Counted from the first letter of the stretch, positions 16,556 to 26,177 are shown. The stretch: DNA of 64,000 nt from DATAOG01 sp963840925 (GCA_963840925.1 CAWJAY010000030.1:124001-188000), one strand, 5' to 3'. Program-made: numbers and translations. Notes: a model not told the origin generated them from the sequence alone.

Positions 16556-19500
16556 CTACGGTAGGCCCGGTAGGCTGTGCCCAGGGGACCTCAGACCGGC
16601 TTCGGTTGTGCGCAGAGCGTCAAGCTGCTCGCGGACACTGTTGCGGGCCGGGTGCCAGAGGCGGCGATCGATCGCCTCCTGGAACCGTTCGGCGATTTCC
16701 CTAAGCGCCGCCGGGTTGGCCTCGGCGATGAACCCGCGGACCGGCTCGTCAGTGAGGTAGGCGTCGAACAGCGCGTCGAAATGGTGGTCCTCGACCACCC
16801 GCGCGGTCGCGGCGAAGGCGAACAGGTAGTCGACCGTCGCGGCGATCTCGAACGCGCCCTTGTAGCCGTGGCGCATCACGCCGGCCAGCCACTTCGGGTT
16901 GACCGCGCGGGCGCGCACGATCCGCCCGATCTCCTCGCGCAGCGACCGGATGCGCGGGGTCTCGGGGCGGGAGTGATCGTTGTGGTAGACCTCTGGCTGG
17001 GCGCCAGCGAGGACCCGGACCGCGGCCGTGAGCCCGCCCTCGAACTGGTAGTAGTCGTCGCTGTCCAGGAGGTCGTGCTCGCGGTTGTCCTGGTTGTGCA
17101 GGACCAGCTCGACCGCGGCCAGCCGCCCCTCGAACAGGCGGTGCTCGGCAACGCCCTCAACACCGGCGCCATAGGCATAGCCGCCCCAGGCGACGTAGGC
17201 GCGCGCGAGGTCGGCATCCCCCTCCCAGCCGCGCTCGTCGATCAGCGCCTGCAGGCCGGCCCCATAAGCCCCGGGCTTGGCGCCGAACACCCGATAGCTC
17301 GCGCGCCGGCCGGCAACCGCGGATGGCACCCCTTGCGCGACCAGCGCCGCCTGGTCGGCGCGCACGCGCGCCGCGATCGGGTTGTCCGCATCCGGCTCCG
17401 TCAGCGCCGCAACCTCGCGCACCGCCCGATCGAACAGCTCGATCTGGGCCGGAAAGGCGTCCCGGAAGAAACCCGAGACCCGCAAGGTCACGTCGACCCG
17501 CGGCCGCTCGAGCAGGTCGAGCGGCAGGATCTCGGTGCCGGTCACCCGATGCGAGGCGCCGTCCCAGACCGGCCGTGCGCCGATCAGCGCCAGCGCCTGC
17601 GCGAGATCGTCGCCACCGGTCCGCATGTTGGCCGTGCCCCAGGCCGAGAGCGCGACCGCGCGCGGCCATTCGCCCTGCTCCTGGACGTAGCGCTCGATCA
17701 GCAGCGCCGCGGAATGCCAGCCGAGATGCCAGGCGGCCGGGGTGGGCACGGCGCGGCTGTCGACCGAGTAGAAGTTGCGCCCGGTCGGCAGCACGTCGGT
17801 GCGCCCGCGGGTCGGCGCGCCGGACGGGCCGGGCGCGACGAACCGGCCGTCCAGCGCTCGCAGGATGCCATCGATCTCGGCGCCGCCGCAGGCGAGCACC
17901 GCCGGCCGGATCTCATCGGCGATCTCGCCGAGCACCGCCCGGGTCGCCTGCCAGCCGCGATCGGGCGCCAGCTCGCCGCCGACCAGCGTGCGCGCCAACA
18001 GCTCCAGGCGCTCGACCGTGTCGCCGTGGCTGCGCCATGGCTGGTCGTCCAGAGCGCGCAGAGCCGGCGGCCTCGGGTCCTGCCAGGGCTCAGCCATCGC
18101 GCAGTCGAGCGGATCGAAATCCTCGAGCTGCAGATCGAGCGCCAGCGCGCGCAGCAGCGAGGCACCCCGGCCGGTCCCAGAAGCGCGCGGCAGTCGCGTC
18201 AGCGCGACCAGCAGATCGGTCAGCTGCGCGCCCTCGGGCGTCGTTCCCAGAACGTGCAGGCCATCCCGGATCTGCAATTCCTTGAGCTCGCAGAGATGGT
18301 TGTCGAGCTTGGCGAGCGCCGTGTCCGCGGCCTCGTCCGGCGCGATCCCGACGTCCCGGTCGAGCCCGAGGCGCCGGCTAAGCGCCAGGATCTCGCCGCG
18401 CAGATAGGCGGTGCGGCGCGGGTCGACCGCGGAGGCCTCGTAGTGCTCGTCGACCAGGCGCTCGAGTTCGGCGAGCGGCCCATACAATTCGGCCCGGGTC
18501 AAGGGCGGCGTCAGATGATCGACGATCACCGCAGCGCTCCGCCGCTTGGCCTGGCTGCCCTCGCCCGGATCGTTGCAGATGAACGGGTAGACGTGGGGCA
18601 GGGGCCCTAGCGCCGCTTCGGGGAAGCAGTCGGCAGAGAGCGCCAGCGCCTTGCCCGGCAGCCATTCGAGATTGCCGTGCTTGCCCATGTGGACGATCGC
18701 ATGGGCGCCAAACTCCTGGCGCAGCCAGGCATAAAACGCGAAATAGCCGTGCGGCGGCACCAGATCCGGATCGTGGTAGCTCGCAGCCGGATCGATGTGG
18801 TAGCCGCGCGCCGGCTGGATGCCGACCACCAGATTGCCCAGCGGCAGCGCGGCGAGCGCGAAAGCGCCGTCCACGAGATGTGCATCCTCGCCCGGTGTTC
18901 CCCACTTTTTCTCTACTTTTTCCTGAATTTCGGCAGTCAGTTGGTCCAAGAATTTGACGTACTGATTGAGCGGAAAGCGAACCCGGATCTGGCGCCTGGC
19001 GCGGCCATCGAGCTGGTTCGTGACGCCTGCAAGCAACGCCTCGACGAGGCTCTGGCCGTCGGCCGGCAGGCCCTCCACCCGATAGCCGGCGGCCGCGAGC
19101 GCCTGCAGCAGGCGGATCGTGCTCGCGGGCGTATCGAGGCCGACGCCATTGGCGATCCGCCCGTCCCGGTTTGGATAGTTGGCGAGCACGAGCGCAACCC
19201 GGCGCTCGGCTGCGGGCAGCGCCGCGAGCCGCGCCCAGGCGGCGGCCAGCTCGGCCGCGAAGCGGACCCGGTCGGCGACCGGCGCAAAGCCCACGACGTC
19301 GGTCTCGGTTCGCGGATCGAAGCGGCTCCTACTCTTGAACCCGACCGCGCGCGTCAGCACCCGGCCGTCGATCTCTGGCAGCGCTACGTGCATCGCGAGA
19401 TCGCGTGGCGAGAGGCCGGCCATGCCGGCGCGCCAGCCGGCTTCGCTGCCGCCGGCGAGCACGACCTGCAGAACCGTGCGGCCGGGCTCGTCGAGCGGCG

Positions 19501-20335
19501 TGGGGCAGCTTTGGCCCGGGCTCGAGACGGCAAAGCCGGTCGCGTTCAGGACCACCGCCGGAGCCGCTTCGGCGAGCAGCTGCTGGACCACGGGCGCCGC
19601 GAGCGGGTCCTTGAGGCTCGCGGTGAAGATCGGCAGCGCGTTCAGCCCGGCGGCATCGAGCGCCGCGATCAGGGCATCGATCGCCGCGAGGTCGCCGGCT
19701 TGGACCAGAGCCCGGTAGAACACCAGCGCCGCCAGGGCCCGTTCTGGTCGCCAACGGCGTCGGAGATCGGCGAGCGTTGGGCGGGCGATGCCCGGCCAGT
19801 ACAGCCCGGCGCGCAGCAAGGGCGCCGGCTCTTGCCAGGTCTCGGTCGCGCCGAGCAGGCTCGCCGCGTAGGCCAGCATCTGGCGGGCGTTGTCGAGGCC
19901 GCCGTGGAGGCCGTACTGCCACAGGCGATGGCAGGCTTCGGGGCCGAGCGTCGACCAGCCGGCGAGCTCCGGGTCCGGCTGATCGTCGCCCGGCAGCGCC
20001 GCGAGCGGGATCTGTCGGGACCGGCAGACCGCCGCCACCTGCTCCAGGCCATAGGCCCAGTAGCTCCGGCCGCCGAGCAGCCGGAGGATCACGAGCCGGG
20101 CGTGCGCCACGACCTGCTCGACGTGGTGATCGACCGAGAGCGGATGGCCGAGCTTGAGCAGGTTGGCAAGGCGCAGGCTCGGCGCGCCCTCGGGCCGCAG
20201 CGCCTGCGCCGCGGCGAGACACGCGAGCTCGGTGTCGGCCGCCGACAGGATCACGATGTCGCCCGGCGTCTGGCCGAGGTCGATCGCTGCGTCCGTGTCC
20301 TCGATGGTTGCCGAACGGGCGTTGAGGAGGTGCAT
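16556..20335 (-). CDS. cobN: Cobaltochelatase subunit CobN
   Basis: This large subunit (1259 residues) of the ATP-dependent CobNST chelatase inserts cobalt into hydrogenobyrinic acid a,c-diamide in the late-cobalt (aerobic) route. Visible family features include ALVFYRALVQAGD (about residue 205), VLANYPNRDGRIANGVGLDTPAS (shortened here: VLANYPNRDGRI), HMGKHGNLEWLPGKAL near the middle and YGAGVEGVAEHRL plus MRHGYKGAFEIAATVDY towards the end. The length is close to the family norm and the frame is intact. Its start overlaps the cobW stop at 20335. No cobS or cobT is in the window. Confidence 0.96.
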   Translation of the reverse strand: MHLLNARSATIEDTDAAIDLGQTPGDIVILSAADTELACLAAAQALRPEGAPSLRLANLLKLGHPLSVDHHVEQVVAHARLVILRLLGGRSYWAYGLEQVAAVCRSRQIPLAALPGDDQPDPELAGWSTLGPEACHRLWQYGLHGGLDNARQMLAYAASLLGATETWQEPAPLLRAGLYWPGIARPTLADLRRRWRPERALAALVFYRALVQAGDLAAIDALIAALDAAGLNALPIFTASLKDPLAAPVVQQLLAEAAPAVVLNATGFAVSSPGQSCPTPLDEPGRTVLQVVLAGGSEAGWRAGMAGLSPRDLAMHVALPEIDGRVLTRAVGFKSRSRFDPRTETDVVGFAPVADRVRFAAELAAAWARLAALPAAERRVALVLANYPNRDGRIANGVGLDTPASTIRLLQALAAAGYRVEGLPADGQSLVEALLAGVTNQLDGRARRQIRVRFPLNQYVKFLDQLTAEIQEKVEKKWGTPGEDAHLVDGAFALAALPLGNLVVGIQPARGYHIDPAASYHDPDLVPPHGYFAFYAWLRQEFGAHAIVHMGKHGNLEWLPGKALALSADCFPEAALGPLPHVYPFICNDPGEGSQAKRRSAAVIVDHLTPPLTRAELYGPLAELERLVDEHYEASAVDPRRTAYLRGEILALSRRLGLDRDVGIAPDEAADTALAKLDNHLCELKELQIRDGLHVLGTTPEGAQLTDLLVALTRLPRASGTGRGASLLRALALDLQLEDFDPLDCAMAEPWQDPRPPALRALDDQPWRSHGDTVERLELLARTLVGGELAPDRGWQATRAVLGEIADEIRPAVLACGGAEIDGILRALDGRFVAPGPSGAPTRGRTDVLPTGRNFYSVDSRAVPTPAAWHLGWHSAALLIERYVQEQGEWPRAVALSAWGTANMRTGGDDLAQALALIGARPVWDGASHRVTGTEILPLDLLERPRVDVTLRVSGFFRDAFPAQIELFDRAVREVAALTEPDADNPIAARVRADQAALVAQGVPSAVAGRRASYRVFGAKPGAYGAGLQALIDERGWEGDADLARAYVAWGGYAYGAGVEGVAEHRLFEGRLAAVELVLHNQDNREHDLLDSDDYYQFEGGLTAAVRVLAGAQPEVYHNDHSRPETPRIRSLREEIGRIVRARAVNPKWLAGVMRHGYKGAFEIAATVDYLFAFAATARVVEDHHFDALFDAYLTDEPVRGFIAEANPAALREIAERFQEAIDRRLWHPARNSVREQLDALRTTEAGLRSPGHSLPGLP

Positions 20336-21375
20336 CAGCCCTGGCCGGCGATCGCCGCCGTGACCGCGTCCCGATCGAGGCCGCGCCCGCCGATCACGAC
20401 CAGCCGGCCGGCGCGCGGCTCGCCCGAGCGCCAGGCGCGATCGAAATGGTGCTGGATCCGATCGCCGACGCCTTGGAGCACGAGGCGCATGGGCTTGCCG
20501 GCGACCGCGAGGAAGCCTTTGACGCGCAGGATCGGATGGCCCGCGATCGCGCGCTGGAGCCTGGCCACGAACCGCTCGACATTGTCCAGTGCCGGCAGCT
20601 CCAGGTGGAAGCTCAGGAAATCATCGTGCTCATGGTCCTCGCCGTCGTCGTGGTGCGAGGGCCGGGCATCGAGATCGGATTCGGCGGCCGCCTCGAGCCC
20701 GAGCAGGACCCCGAATGGCAGGCTCGCGTGCGCGCTCCGGACCAAGCGCACGCCCTGACGCAGCTCGGCCCTGACCCTGGCCTCGACCAGCGGCCAGTCG
20801 GCATCTGCGAGCAGATCGGCCTTGTTGACCACCACCAGATCGGCGGCGGCAAGCTGCTCCTCGAACAGCTCGGCGAGCGGGCTCTCGTGGTCGAGCGCGT
20901 CGTCGGCCAGGCGCTGGACCGCGAGCGCTTCGGGGTTCTCGGCAAAAAGGCCATCGCGCACGGCCGCGGCATCGACCACCGCGATCACGGCGTCGACCGT
21001 GACCCGGGTCCGGATCTCCGGCCAGTTGAACGCCTTGATCAAGGGCTTCGGCAGCGCCAGGCCCGAGGTCTCGATCACGATCTGCTCGGGCGGCGCCTCG
21101 CGCTCGATCAGGCGGCGCATGGTCGGCACGAAATCATCGGCGACGGTGCAGCAGATGCAGCCATTGGCGAGCTCGACGATGTCGTCCTCGGCGCACGCCG
21201 CATCGCCGCAGCCCAGCATCAGCTCGCGATCGACCCCGATCTCTCCGAACTCGTTGACGATCAGCGCGATGCGGCGGCCGCCGCTCTGGCGCAAAAGGTT
21301 CTGGATCAGGCTGGTCTTGCCCGAGCCGAGGAAGCCCGTGAACACGGTGGTCGGGATTTTTCGGGACATTGGCAT
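20335..21375 (-). CDS. cobW: CobW, GTP-dependent zinc/cobalt metallochaperone
   Basis: This 346-residue G3E-family GTPase is thought to deliver cobalt for CobNST. The P-loop TGFLGSGKTSLIQ is at about residues 13-25. The metal motif GCICC follows LVELANG at about residue 73, and NKADLL gives guanine specificity. A His/Asp-rich linker (HHDDGEDHEHDD) near residue 235 may bind metal. The C-terminal CobW domain has VKGFLAVAGKPMRLVLQGVG. It overlaps cobN and lies 9 bp after cobU, so cobU-cobW-cobN form one leftward unit. Confidence 0.95.
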   Translation of the reverse strand: MPMSRKIPTTVFTGFLGSGKTSLIQNLLRQSGGRRIALIVNEFGEIGVDRELMLGCGDAACAEDDIVELANGCICCTVADDFVPTMRRLIEREAPPEQIVIETSGLALPKPLIKAFNWPEIRTRVTVDAVIAVVDAAAVRDGLFAENPEALAVQRLADDALDHESPLAELFEEQLAAADLVVVNKADLLADADWPLVEARVRAELRQGVRLVRSAHASLPFGVLLGLEAAAESDLDARPSHHDDGEDHEHDDFLSFHLELPALDNVERFVARLQRAIAGHPILRVKGFLAVAGKPMRLVLQGVGDRIQHHFDRAWRSGEPRAGRLVVIGGRGLDRDAVTAAIAGQG

Positions 21376-21384
21376 CAGCAGGGA

Positions 21385-21918
21385 TCACTTCAGACGTTGG
21401 GGAAGGCCGGCGGTCATCAAGACCACGGCATTGGCCACTTCCGCAATCCTCTGGTGCAGCCGGCCGGCATGATCGATGAACGCGCGCGCCATCGGATCGG
21501 TCGGGACGACACCGAGGCCGACCTCGTTCGAGACCAGCAACGCGGCGCCCACCAGTCCCGGGAGCGCCGCGATCAGCCGCTCGATTTCCGGCGCTACCGG
21601 ACGCTTGCTGACCATCAGGTTGGTGAGCCACAAGGTCAGGCAGTCGACCAGGACGGCGCGGCCGGGCGCGCATTCGCGGGCGAGCGCGCCGACCAGGTCG
21701 AGGGGTTCTTCCACGGTCCGCCACGTCGGGCCACGCTGGGCCCGATGCAGGGCGATCCGCGCCGCCATCTCGGCATCGAGCGCCTCGGCGGTCGCGACAT
21801 AGACCGGCTCGAGCCCGCTGCTTAGCGCGAGTTCCTCGGCGTGCCGGCTCTTGCCCGAGCGCGCGCCGCCCAGGACCAGGGTCAGGCGGGGCAGGGCAGT
21901 GCGCACAGCGTCGGCCAC
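21385..21918 (-). CDS. cobU: Adenosylcobinamide kinase / adenosylcobinamide-phosphate guanylyltransferase CobU/CobP
   Basis: This 178-residue bifunctional enzyme phosphorylates adenosylcobinamide and then adds GMP, ahead of the lower-ligand attachment. The N-terminal P-loop LVLGGARSGKSRHAE, the VYVATAEALDAEMAARI segment, DCLTLWLTN and the SNEVGLGVVP loop are all present. The open frame extends far upstream, but only the part after about 21918 resembles the family, so I used GTG 21918 (GTG 21906 is an alternative). It is the first gene of the cobU-cobW-cobN unit. Confidence 0.92.
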   Translation of the reverse strand: MADAVRTALPRLTLVLGGARSGKSRHAEELALSSGLEPVYVATAEALDAEMAARIALHRAQRGPTWRTVEEPLDLVGALARECAPGRAVLVDCLTLWLTNLMVSKRPVAPEIERLIAALPGLVGAALLVSNEVGLGVVPTDPMARAFIDHAGRLHQRIAEVANAVVLMTAGLPQRLK

Positions 21919-22077
21919 GCTTCGAGCTCGAATTCCCCGGCAAAGAGCGCCTTGTGTTGTGCCCAAAGTCGGGCTGGCGGGCAACCTCGCGGGTGCGTTC
22001 GCAGCCAATTGACTTGGTCGGCGCCCCGGCCTGTGCTTGGCTCCCTCCCAACCTCGTGAAGGAAGGAGCCTCGCGCC

Positions 22078-23451
22078 TTGCCGATCCGCCGGTTCGTGCT
22101 CGCTCTGCTGGTGTTGGGCTGCTGGTCGCCGGACGCGCCCCGCGCCGAGCAGGGGCTCTCGGCCGAGGCGGTCGACGGGCTGGTCCGCGAGCTGTTCACG
22201 CCCGAGCCGCTGATCCGCCGCCAGGCGCTGGGCGTGCTGCGCAACCGCGGCAAGCTCGACGTCGTGCCGGGGCTGATCCTGGCGCTGCAATTCGTCCGCG
22301 AGGGCGCCGAGATCGACAAGACGCTGGCCGCGCTCACCGGCGAGCCCGCGGGCAAGACCTGGTCGGAGTGGGTCCTCTGGCAGCAGGCCCATCCCGAGAT
22401 CGCGCCGTTCGCGGGCTTCGATGCCTTCAAGGCCGACGTGATGGCGGTGATCGACCCGAGCTTCCGCGACTTCCTGCAAGCCGGGGTCGCGCATGAGATC
22501 CGGCTCGAGGAGATCCTCTGGGGCGGGGTGCCCAAGGACGGCATCCCGGCGCTTACCAACCCGAAGCTGATCGCGCCGGAGAAGGCCACCTATCTGACCG
22601 ACGATGAGCTGGTGTTCGGGGTCGAGATCGCGGGCGATGCGCGCGCCTATCCGTTGCGCATCCTCGACTGGCACGAGATGCTCAATGACGTGGTTGGCGG
22701 GGTGCCGGTGACGCTCGCCTACTGTACCTTGTGCGGCTCGGGCATCCTCTACGACGCCCGCGTGCCCGGCCGCGCCGCGCCCTTCGTGTTCGGCTCCTCG
22801 GGTTTTCTCTACCGTTCCAACAAGCTGATGTACGACCAGGCGACCAAGAGCCTCTGGAACCAGTTCACCGGCCGGCCGGTCGTGGGCCCGCTGACCGGCT
22901 CGGGCATCGAGCTCGAGGTGCTGCCGGTCACGATCGCGAGCTGGCGCGACTGGCTCGCGGCCCAGCCCAAGACGAAGGTGCTCTCGCGCGACACCGGCTT
23001 CGATCGCAACTACACGCCGGGCGAGCCCTATGGCGCCTATTTCGCCAGCGAGAGCCTGATGTTCCCGGCGCTCGTGCCGGATGATCGGCTGGCGCCCAAG
23101 GCCCACGTCTTTGCGCTGCGCGTGGAGGGGCATCAGCGCGCCTGGCCGCTGGCCGCGTTCGAGAACCGCCCGGTGATCAATGATCGGGTCAGCGAGCTGG
23201 AGGTGGTCCTGATCGGCGATGCTCCGACCCGGACCGTGCGCGCGTACCGGTCCGCTGGCCAGGCTTTCGAGGCCGGGGCCGATGCCAGGACGGTGCGCGC
23301 GGACGGCCAGGACTGGCGGGTCGAGGAGGACGGCTTGGTCGCGCCGGACGGCCGGCGGCTCGAGCGGCTGCCGGGCCACATCGCCTACTGGTTTGCCTGG
23401 CAGAGCTTCATCGACGAGGCGCCGCTCGCCGGCACCGCCAGGACGCCGTGA
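22078..23451 (+). CDS. DUF3179 domain-containing exported protein
   Basis: This protein of 457 residues has a signal peptide (FVLALLVLGCWSPDAPRA) and the DUF3179 domain across most of its length. Hallmarks are VFGVEIAGDARAYPLRILDWHE, the cysteine-containing LAYCTLCGSGILYD and SSGFLYRSNKLMYD. The function of DUF3179 is not established; the conserved cysteines suggest redox or metal binding in the periplasm. It starts at TTG 22078, preceded by AAGGAAGGAG about nine bases away, which decides the start. It diverges from cobU across about 160 bp. Confidence 0.88.
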   Translation: MPIRRFVLALLVLGCWSPDAPRAEQGLSAEAVDGLVRELFTPEPLIRRQALGVLRNRGKLDVVPGLILALQFVREGAEIDKTLAALTGEPAGKTWSEWVLWQQAHPEIAPFAGFDAFKADVMAVIDPSFRDFLQAGVAHEIRLEEILWGGVPKDGIPALTNPKLIAPEKATYLTDDELVFGVEIAGDARAYPLRILDWHEMLNDVVGGVPVTLAYCTLCGSGILYDARVPGRAAPFVFGSSGFLYRSNKLMYDQATKSLWNQFTGRPVVGPLTGSGIELEVLPVTIASWRDWLAAQPKTKVLSRDTGFDRNYTPGEPYGAYFASESLMFPALVPDDRLAPKAHVFALRVEGHQRAWPLAAFENRPVINDRVSELEVVLIGDAPTRTVRAYRSAGQAFEAGADARTVRADGQDWRVEEDGLVAPDGRRLERLPGHIAYWFAWQSFIDEAPLAGTARTP

Positions 23452-23507
23452 CGTTTTTTTTCCAACTCGAAGGCCGGCCCTGCCCAGCAAGTGAGCAGGG
23501 ATGCCCG

Positions 23508-23538
23508 AAAAAAAAGCCCCGCCGCGATGCGGCGGGGC
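23508..23538 (-). terminator. Rho-independent terminator of pckA
   Basis: A 10-bp perfect GC stem (GCCCCGCCGC / GCGGCGGGGC) with a three-base loop at 23516-23538 is followed on the minus strand by eight consecutive T residues (23515-23508). It lies about 140 bases beyond the pckA stop. A separate T-run at about 23454-23462 on the plus strand, just after the DUF3179 gene, may let the region terminate rightward transcription too. Confidence 0.88.
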
Positions 23539-23588
23539 GACAGTTCAGGAATCGCCCAAGACGGATGCTACGATGGCGCCTGCTCCAA

Positions 23589-23611
23589 CCGCGTCAGTGG
23601 CACTGACGCGG
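23589..23611. repeat. Perfect inverted repeat downstream of pckA
   Basis: Two 11-bp arms (CCGCGTCAGTG and CACTGACGCGG) meet around a single central base. The site lies between the pckA stop and its terminator. It could be an RNA hairpin in the pckA 3' UTR or a protein-binding dyad; there is no T-run, so it is not itself a terminator. Confidence 0.7.
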
Positions 23612-23675
23612 CCCGCAGCACCATCGGCTGCGGCCACGCAATTCACGTGCCAGGGGCTGCGCCCGGCCCGCGGCA

Positions 23676-25283
23676 TCACGCCATGGCGTGGATCGCCGCG
23701 GCCTTGACCTCCTCGCCGACATGGGGCGCGAATGCCTGGAAATTGGTCTCGAAGCGCTGGGCCAGTTCGCGAGCCTTGCGGTCGTAGGCCTTGGCATCGG
23801 ACCAGGTCGACTGCGGGTTCAGGAGTTCGCTCGGCGCCCCTGGGCAGGCTTCGGGCATCATCAGGCCGAGCTCGGGGTGGCGGCGGAAGGCGACCCCATA
23901 GAGCTTGCCGCTGAGCGCCGCCCGCAGCATCGCGCGCGTGTGCGTGAGCTTGATCCGCTGGCCGGTCCCATAGGGCCCGCCGCTCCAGCCGGTGTTGACC
24001 AGCCAGCATTCGGCCTGGTGGCGGCGCATCAGATCGCGCAGCATGCGGGCGTAGACGGTCGGATGGCGCGGCATGAACGGCGCCCCGAAACAGGTCGAGA
24101 AGGTCGCCTGCGGCTCCTTGACCCCCTGCTCGGTGCCGGCGACCCGCGCCGTGTAGCCGGACAGGAAATGATACATCGCCTGCTCGGAGGTGAGCCTGCT
24201 GATCGGCGGCAGGACGCCGTACGCGTCCGCGGTCAGCATCACGATGTGGCCCGGCTGGTCGGCCATCCCGGTCGAGCTGGCGTTCGGGATGAACCCCAGC
24301 GGGTAGGAGGATCGGGTGTTCTCGGTCAGGCTGTCGTCGCTGAAGTCGACCACGCCGGTCAGCGGGTCGGCGACCACGTTCTCCAGGATCGCGCCGAAGC
24401 GGGTCGAGGCAGCGTAGATCTCGGGCTCGTCCTCGGCCGACAGGTTGATCACCTTGGCGTAACAGCCGCCCTCGAAATTGAACACGCCGGCATCGCCCCA
24501 GCCGTGCTCGTCGTCGCCGATCAGGGTCCGGTCCGGATCCGCCGACAGCGTGGTCTTGCCGGTGCCGGACAGGCCGAAAAACAGCGCAACGTCGCCGCGC
24601 TTGCCGACGTTGGCGGAGCAGTGCATCGGCAGCACGCCCTGATCGGGCAGCAGGTAGTTGAGCACGCCGAAGATCGATTTCTTGATCTCGCCGGCGTAGC
24701 TGGTGCCGAGGATCAAAAGCTTCCTCGCTACCAGGTCGATCACGATCGCGGTCGGCGAATGGGTGCCGTCGGTCTCCGGGTCGGCGCGCAGGCTCGGCAG
24801 CTGCAGCACGGTGAAGTCGGGCTGGAAATCGGGCAGCGCTTCGCGCGGCGGCACCCGAAACATGTTGCGCGCGAACAGACTGTGCCAGGCGGTCTCGGTG
24901 ATCACCCGCACACGGAGCCGGTGCGCCGGATCGGCACCGGCGTACAGGTCCTGCACGTACAGCTCGCGCCCGCGGGTGTAGGCGGTAGCCTTGGCCCAGA
25001 GCCGCGCCGCGGCCTCGGGCGCGATCGGCTGATTGACCTTGCCCCAGTCAATCGTGTCTCGGACCTCCGGCCGTTCGACCAGGAACCGGTCGCGCGGCGC
25101 CCGGCCGGTGTGCCGGCCGGTGTGGGCGCTCAAGGCGCCGCCCGCGACCAGCCGCGCTTCGGCGCCGGCGATCGCGAGCTGCACCAGGGCCGGCGCCGAC
25201 AGGTTCCACCGTGCCCGCCCGATCCCCTCGAGCCCGAGGGGGTCGAGCCCGTTGCGGCTGATGACAGGACCGATCTGCTTCAC
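23676..25283 (-). CDS. pckA: Phosphoenolpyruvate carboxykinase (ATP)
   Basis: This 535-residue enzyme converts oxaloacetate and ATP to phosphoenolpyruvate in gluconeogenesis. The kinase P-loop FGLSGTGKTTLSADP, GDDEHGWGDAGVFNFEGGC, the HMGRHTGRAPRDRF-type segment (here HTGRHTGRAPRDRF) and NTGWSGGPYG are all clear. Length fits the ATP-type family. I chose GTG 25283, which follows AAGAGGAGA by eight bases; the upstream extension to 25340 has no family similarity. The terminator at 23508-23538 closes the transcript. Confidence 0.95.
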   Translation of the reverse strand: MKQIGPVISRNGLDPLGLEGIGRARWNLSAPALVQLAIAGAEARLVAGGALSAHTGRHTGRAPRDRFLVERPEVRDTIDWGKVNQPIAPEAAARLWAKATAYTRGRELYVQDLYAGADPAHRLRVRVITETAWHSLFARNMFRVPPREALPDFQPDFTVLQLPSLRADPETDGTHSPTAIVIDLVARKLLILGTSYAGEIKKSIFGVLNYLLPDQGVLPMHCSANVGKRGDVALFFGLSGTGKTTLSADPDRTLIGDDEHGWGDAGVFNFEGGCYAKVINLSAEDEPEIYAASTRFGAILENVVADPLTGVVDFSDDSLTENTRSSYPLGFIPNASSTGMADQPGHIVMLTADAYGVLPPISRLTSEQAMYHFLSGYTARVAGTEQGVKEPQATFSTCFGAPFMPRHPTVYARMLRDLMRRHQAECWLVNTGWSGGPYGTGQRIKLTHTRAMLRAALSGKLYGVAFRRHPELGLMMPEACPGAPSELLNPQSTWSDAKAYDRKARELAQRFETNFQAFAPHVGEEVKAAAIHAMA

Positions 25284-25374
25284 GACGTCTGTCTCCTCTT
25301 GGCGCCATGCGCGCTCGACCCGCGCTGCCCGGCTGGCCACGATCGACGCCCGTCCACCGGCCCGAGGGCCGGCA

Positions 25375-26112
25375 TCAGGAGGCCACCCCCGCCCCGAGGC
25401 GGGCGCGGGCTGAGCGGACCAGGCTCACCAGCTCGACGCGCGCGCCTTCGGCGTCGCTCACCGGGTGCGCGAACGTCAGTCGCCCGATCTGTTGGCCGCA
25501 CCTGAGATCGCAGCCTTCGGGGTCGACTCCGGAAAGCCGCCAGCCGTCGCCGGCCAGCCCGAGCAGGCCGTGCGCGTAGGCATCGATCGCATCCTGATGG
25601 TCATCGTTCATATGCAGCACGATGTCGGCTTCGCGCGCGATCAGGACCGGCGCCGGCTCGACCAGCAGCGCGCTCGCGTCGAGCCAATGGATGCGCCCGA
25701 AGCCGGCCACCAGGTGGGCGCTCTCGACCTCCAGCCGGTAGAAGTTGAAATCCTTGAAGTCGGCGTACATCGCGGCGACCGGATGGCGGGCGAGGTAGCG
25801 GCGGCGATGCCGCGGCTCGTCGCTGGCAGTGAGCCGCCCCTGAACGGTGACCCGCTCGCCGGCAAGCGGGTCCTCCCGCTCGCCCGTGCCATCGAACAGC
25901 AGCGACGCGCGCGGATCGGCGGCGAGATTGCGGGTATGGTCGGCCAGATCGGACAGCAGCAGCAACGGCGCCCCGTCGTGATCGGTAGCGACATTCGCGA
26001 GCGACACGTAGGGTGCGCCGCCGGGCGTCTGCAGCGTCCCGAGCGCAGCGCGCGCCACCGACCGGACCATCCGCCGCGCGGTGGCGGCCGGATCGGCCTC
26101 AAGCTCAGTCAT
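25375..26112 (-). CDS. HugZ-type haem-utilisation protein (PNPOx-like split barrel plus DUF2470)
   Basis: This 245-residue cytoplasmic protein has an FMN-binding-like split barrel (residues 10-155: TPGGAPYVSLANVATDHDGAPLLL, TRNLAADPRASLLFD). A DUF2470 domain follows (about 165-245) with HMNDDHQDAIDAYAHG. This arrangement is that of the HugZ family, whose members bind and degrade haem, though some only bind it. It diverges from the MBL-fold gene, and a good sigma-70-like promoter lies about 65 bases upstream. There is no haem transport gene next to it. Confidence 0.85.
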   Translation of the reverse strand: MTELEADPAATARRMVRSVARAALGTLQTPGGAPYVSLANVATDHDGAPLLLLSDLADHTRNLAADPRASLLFDGTGEREDPLAGERVTVQGRLTASDEPRHRRRYLARHPVAAMYADFKDFNFYRLEVESAHLVAGFGRIHWLDASALLVEPAPVLIAREADIVLHMNDDHQDAIDAYAHGLLGLAGDGWRLSGVDPEGCDLRCGQQIGRLTFAHPVSDAEGARVELVSLVRSARARLGAGVAS

Positions 26113-26177
26113 CGGTCGCGATCGGCAGCGCGGAAGTCCACATGCAAGTCCGGCGTCACTATCGCCCTATGCAACTT

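Noticed and set aside
21919..22077. Possible cobalamin riboswitch in front of cobU
   Set aside because: The conserved GCCACTG box and the surrounding B12-box pairing were not found here, nor in the gap before cbiX/cobD or the cobO-cobN gap.
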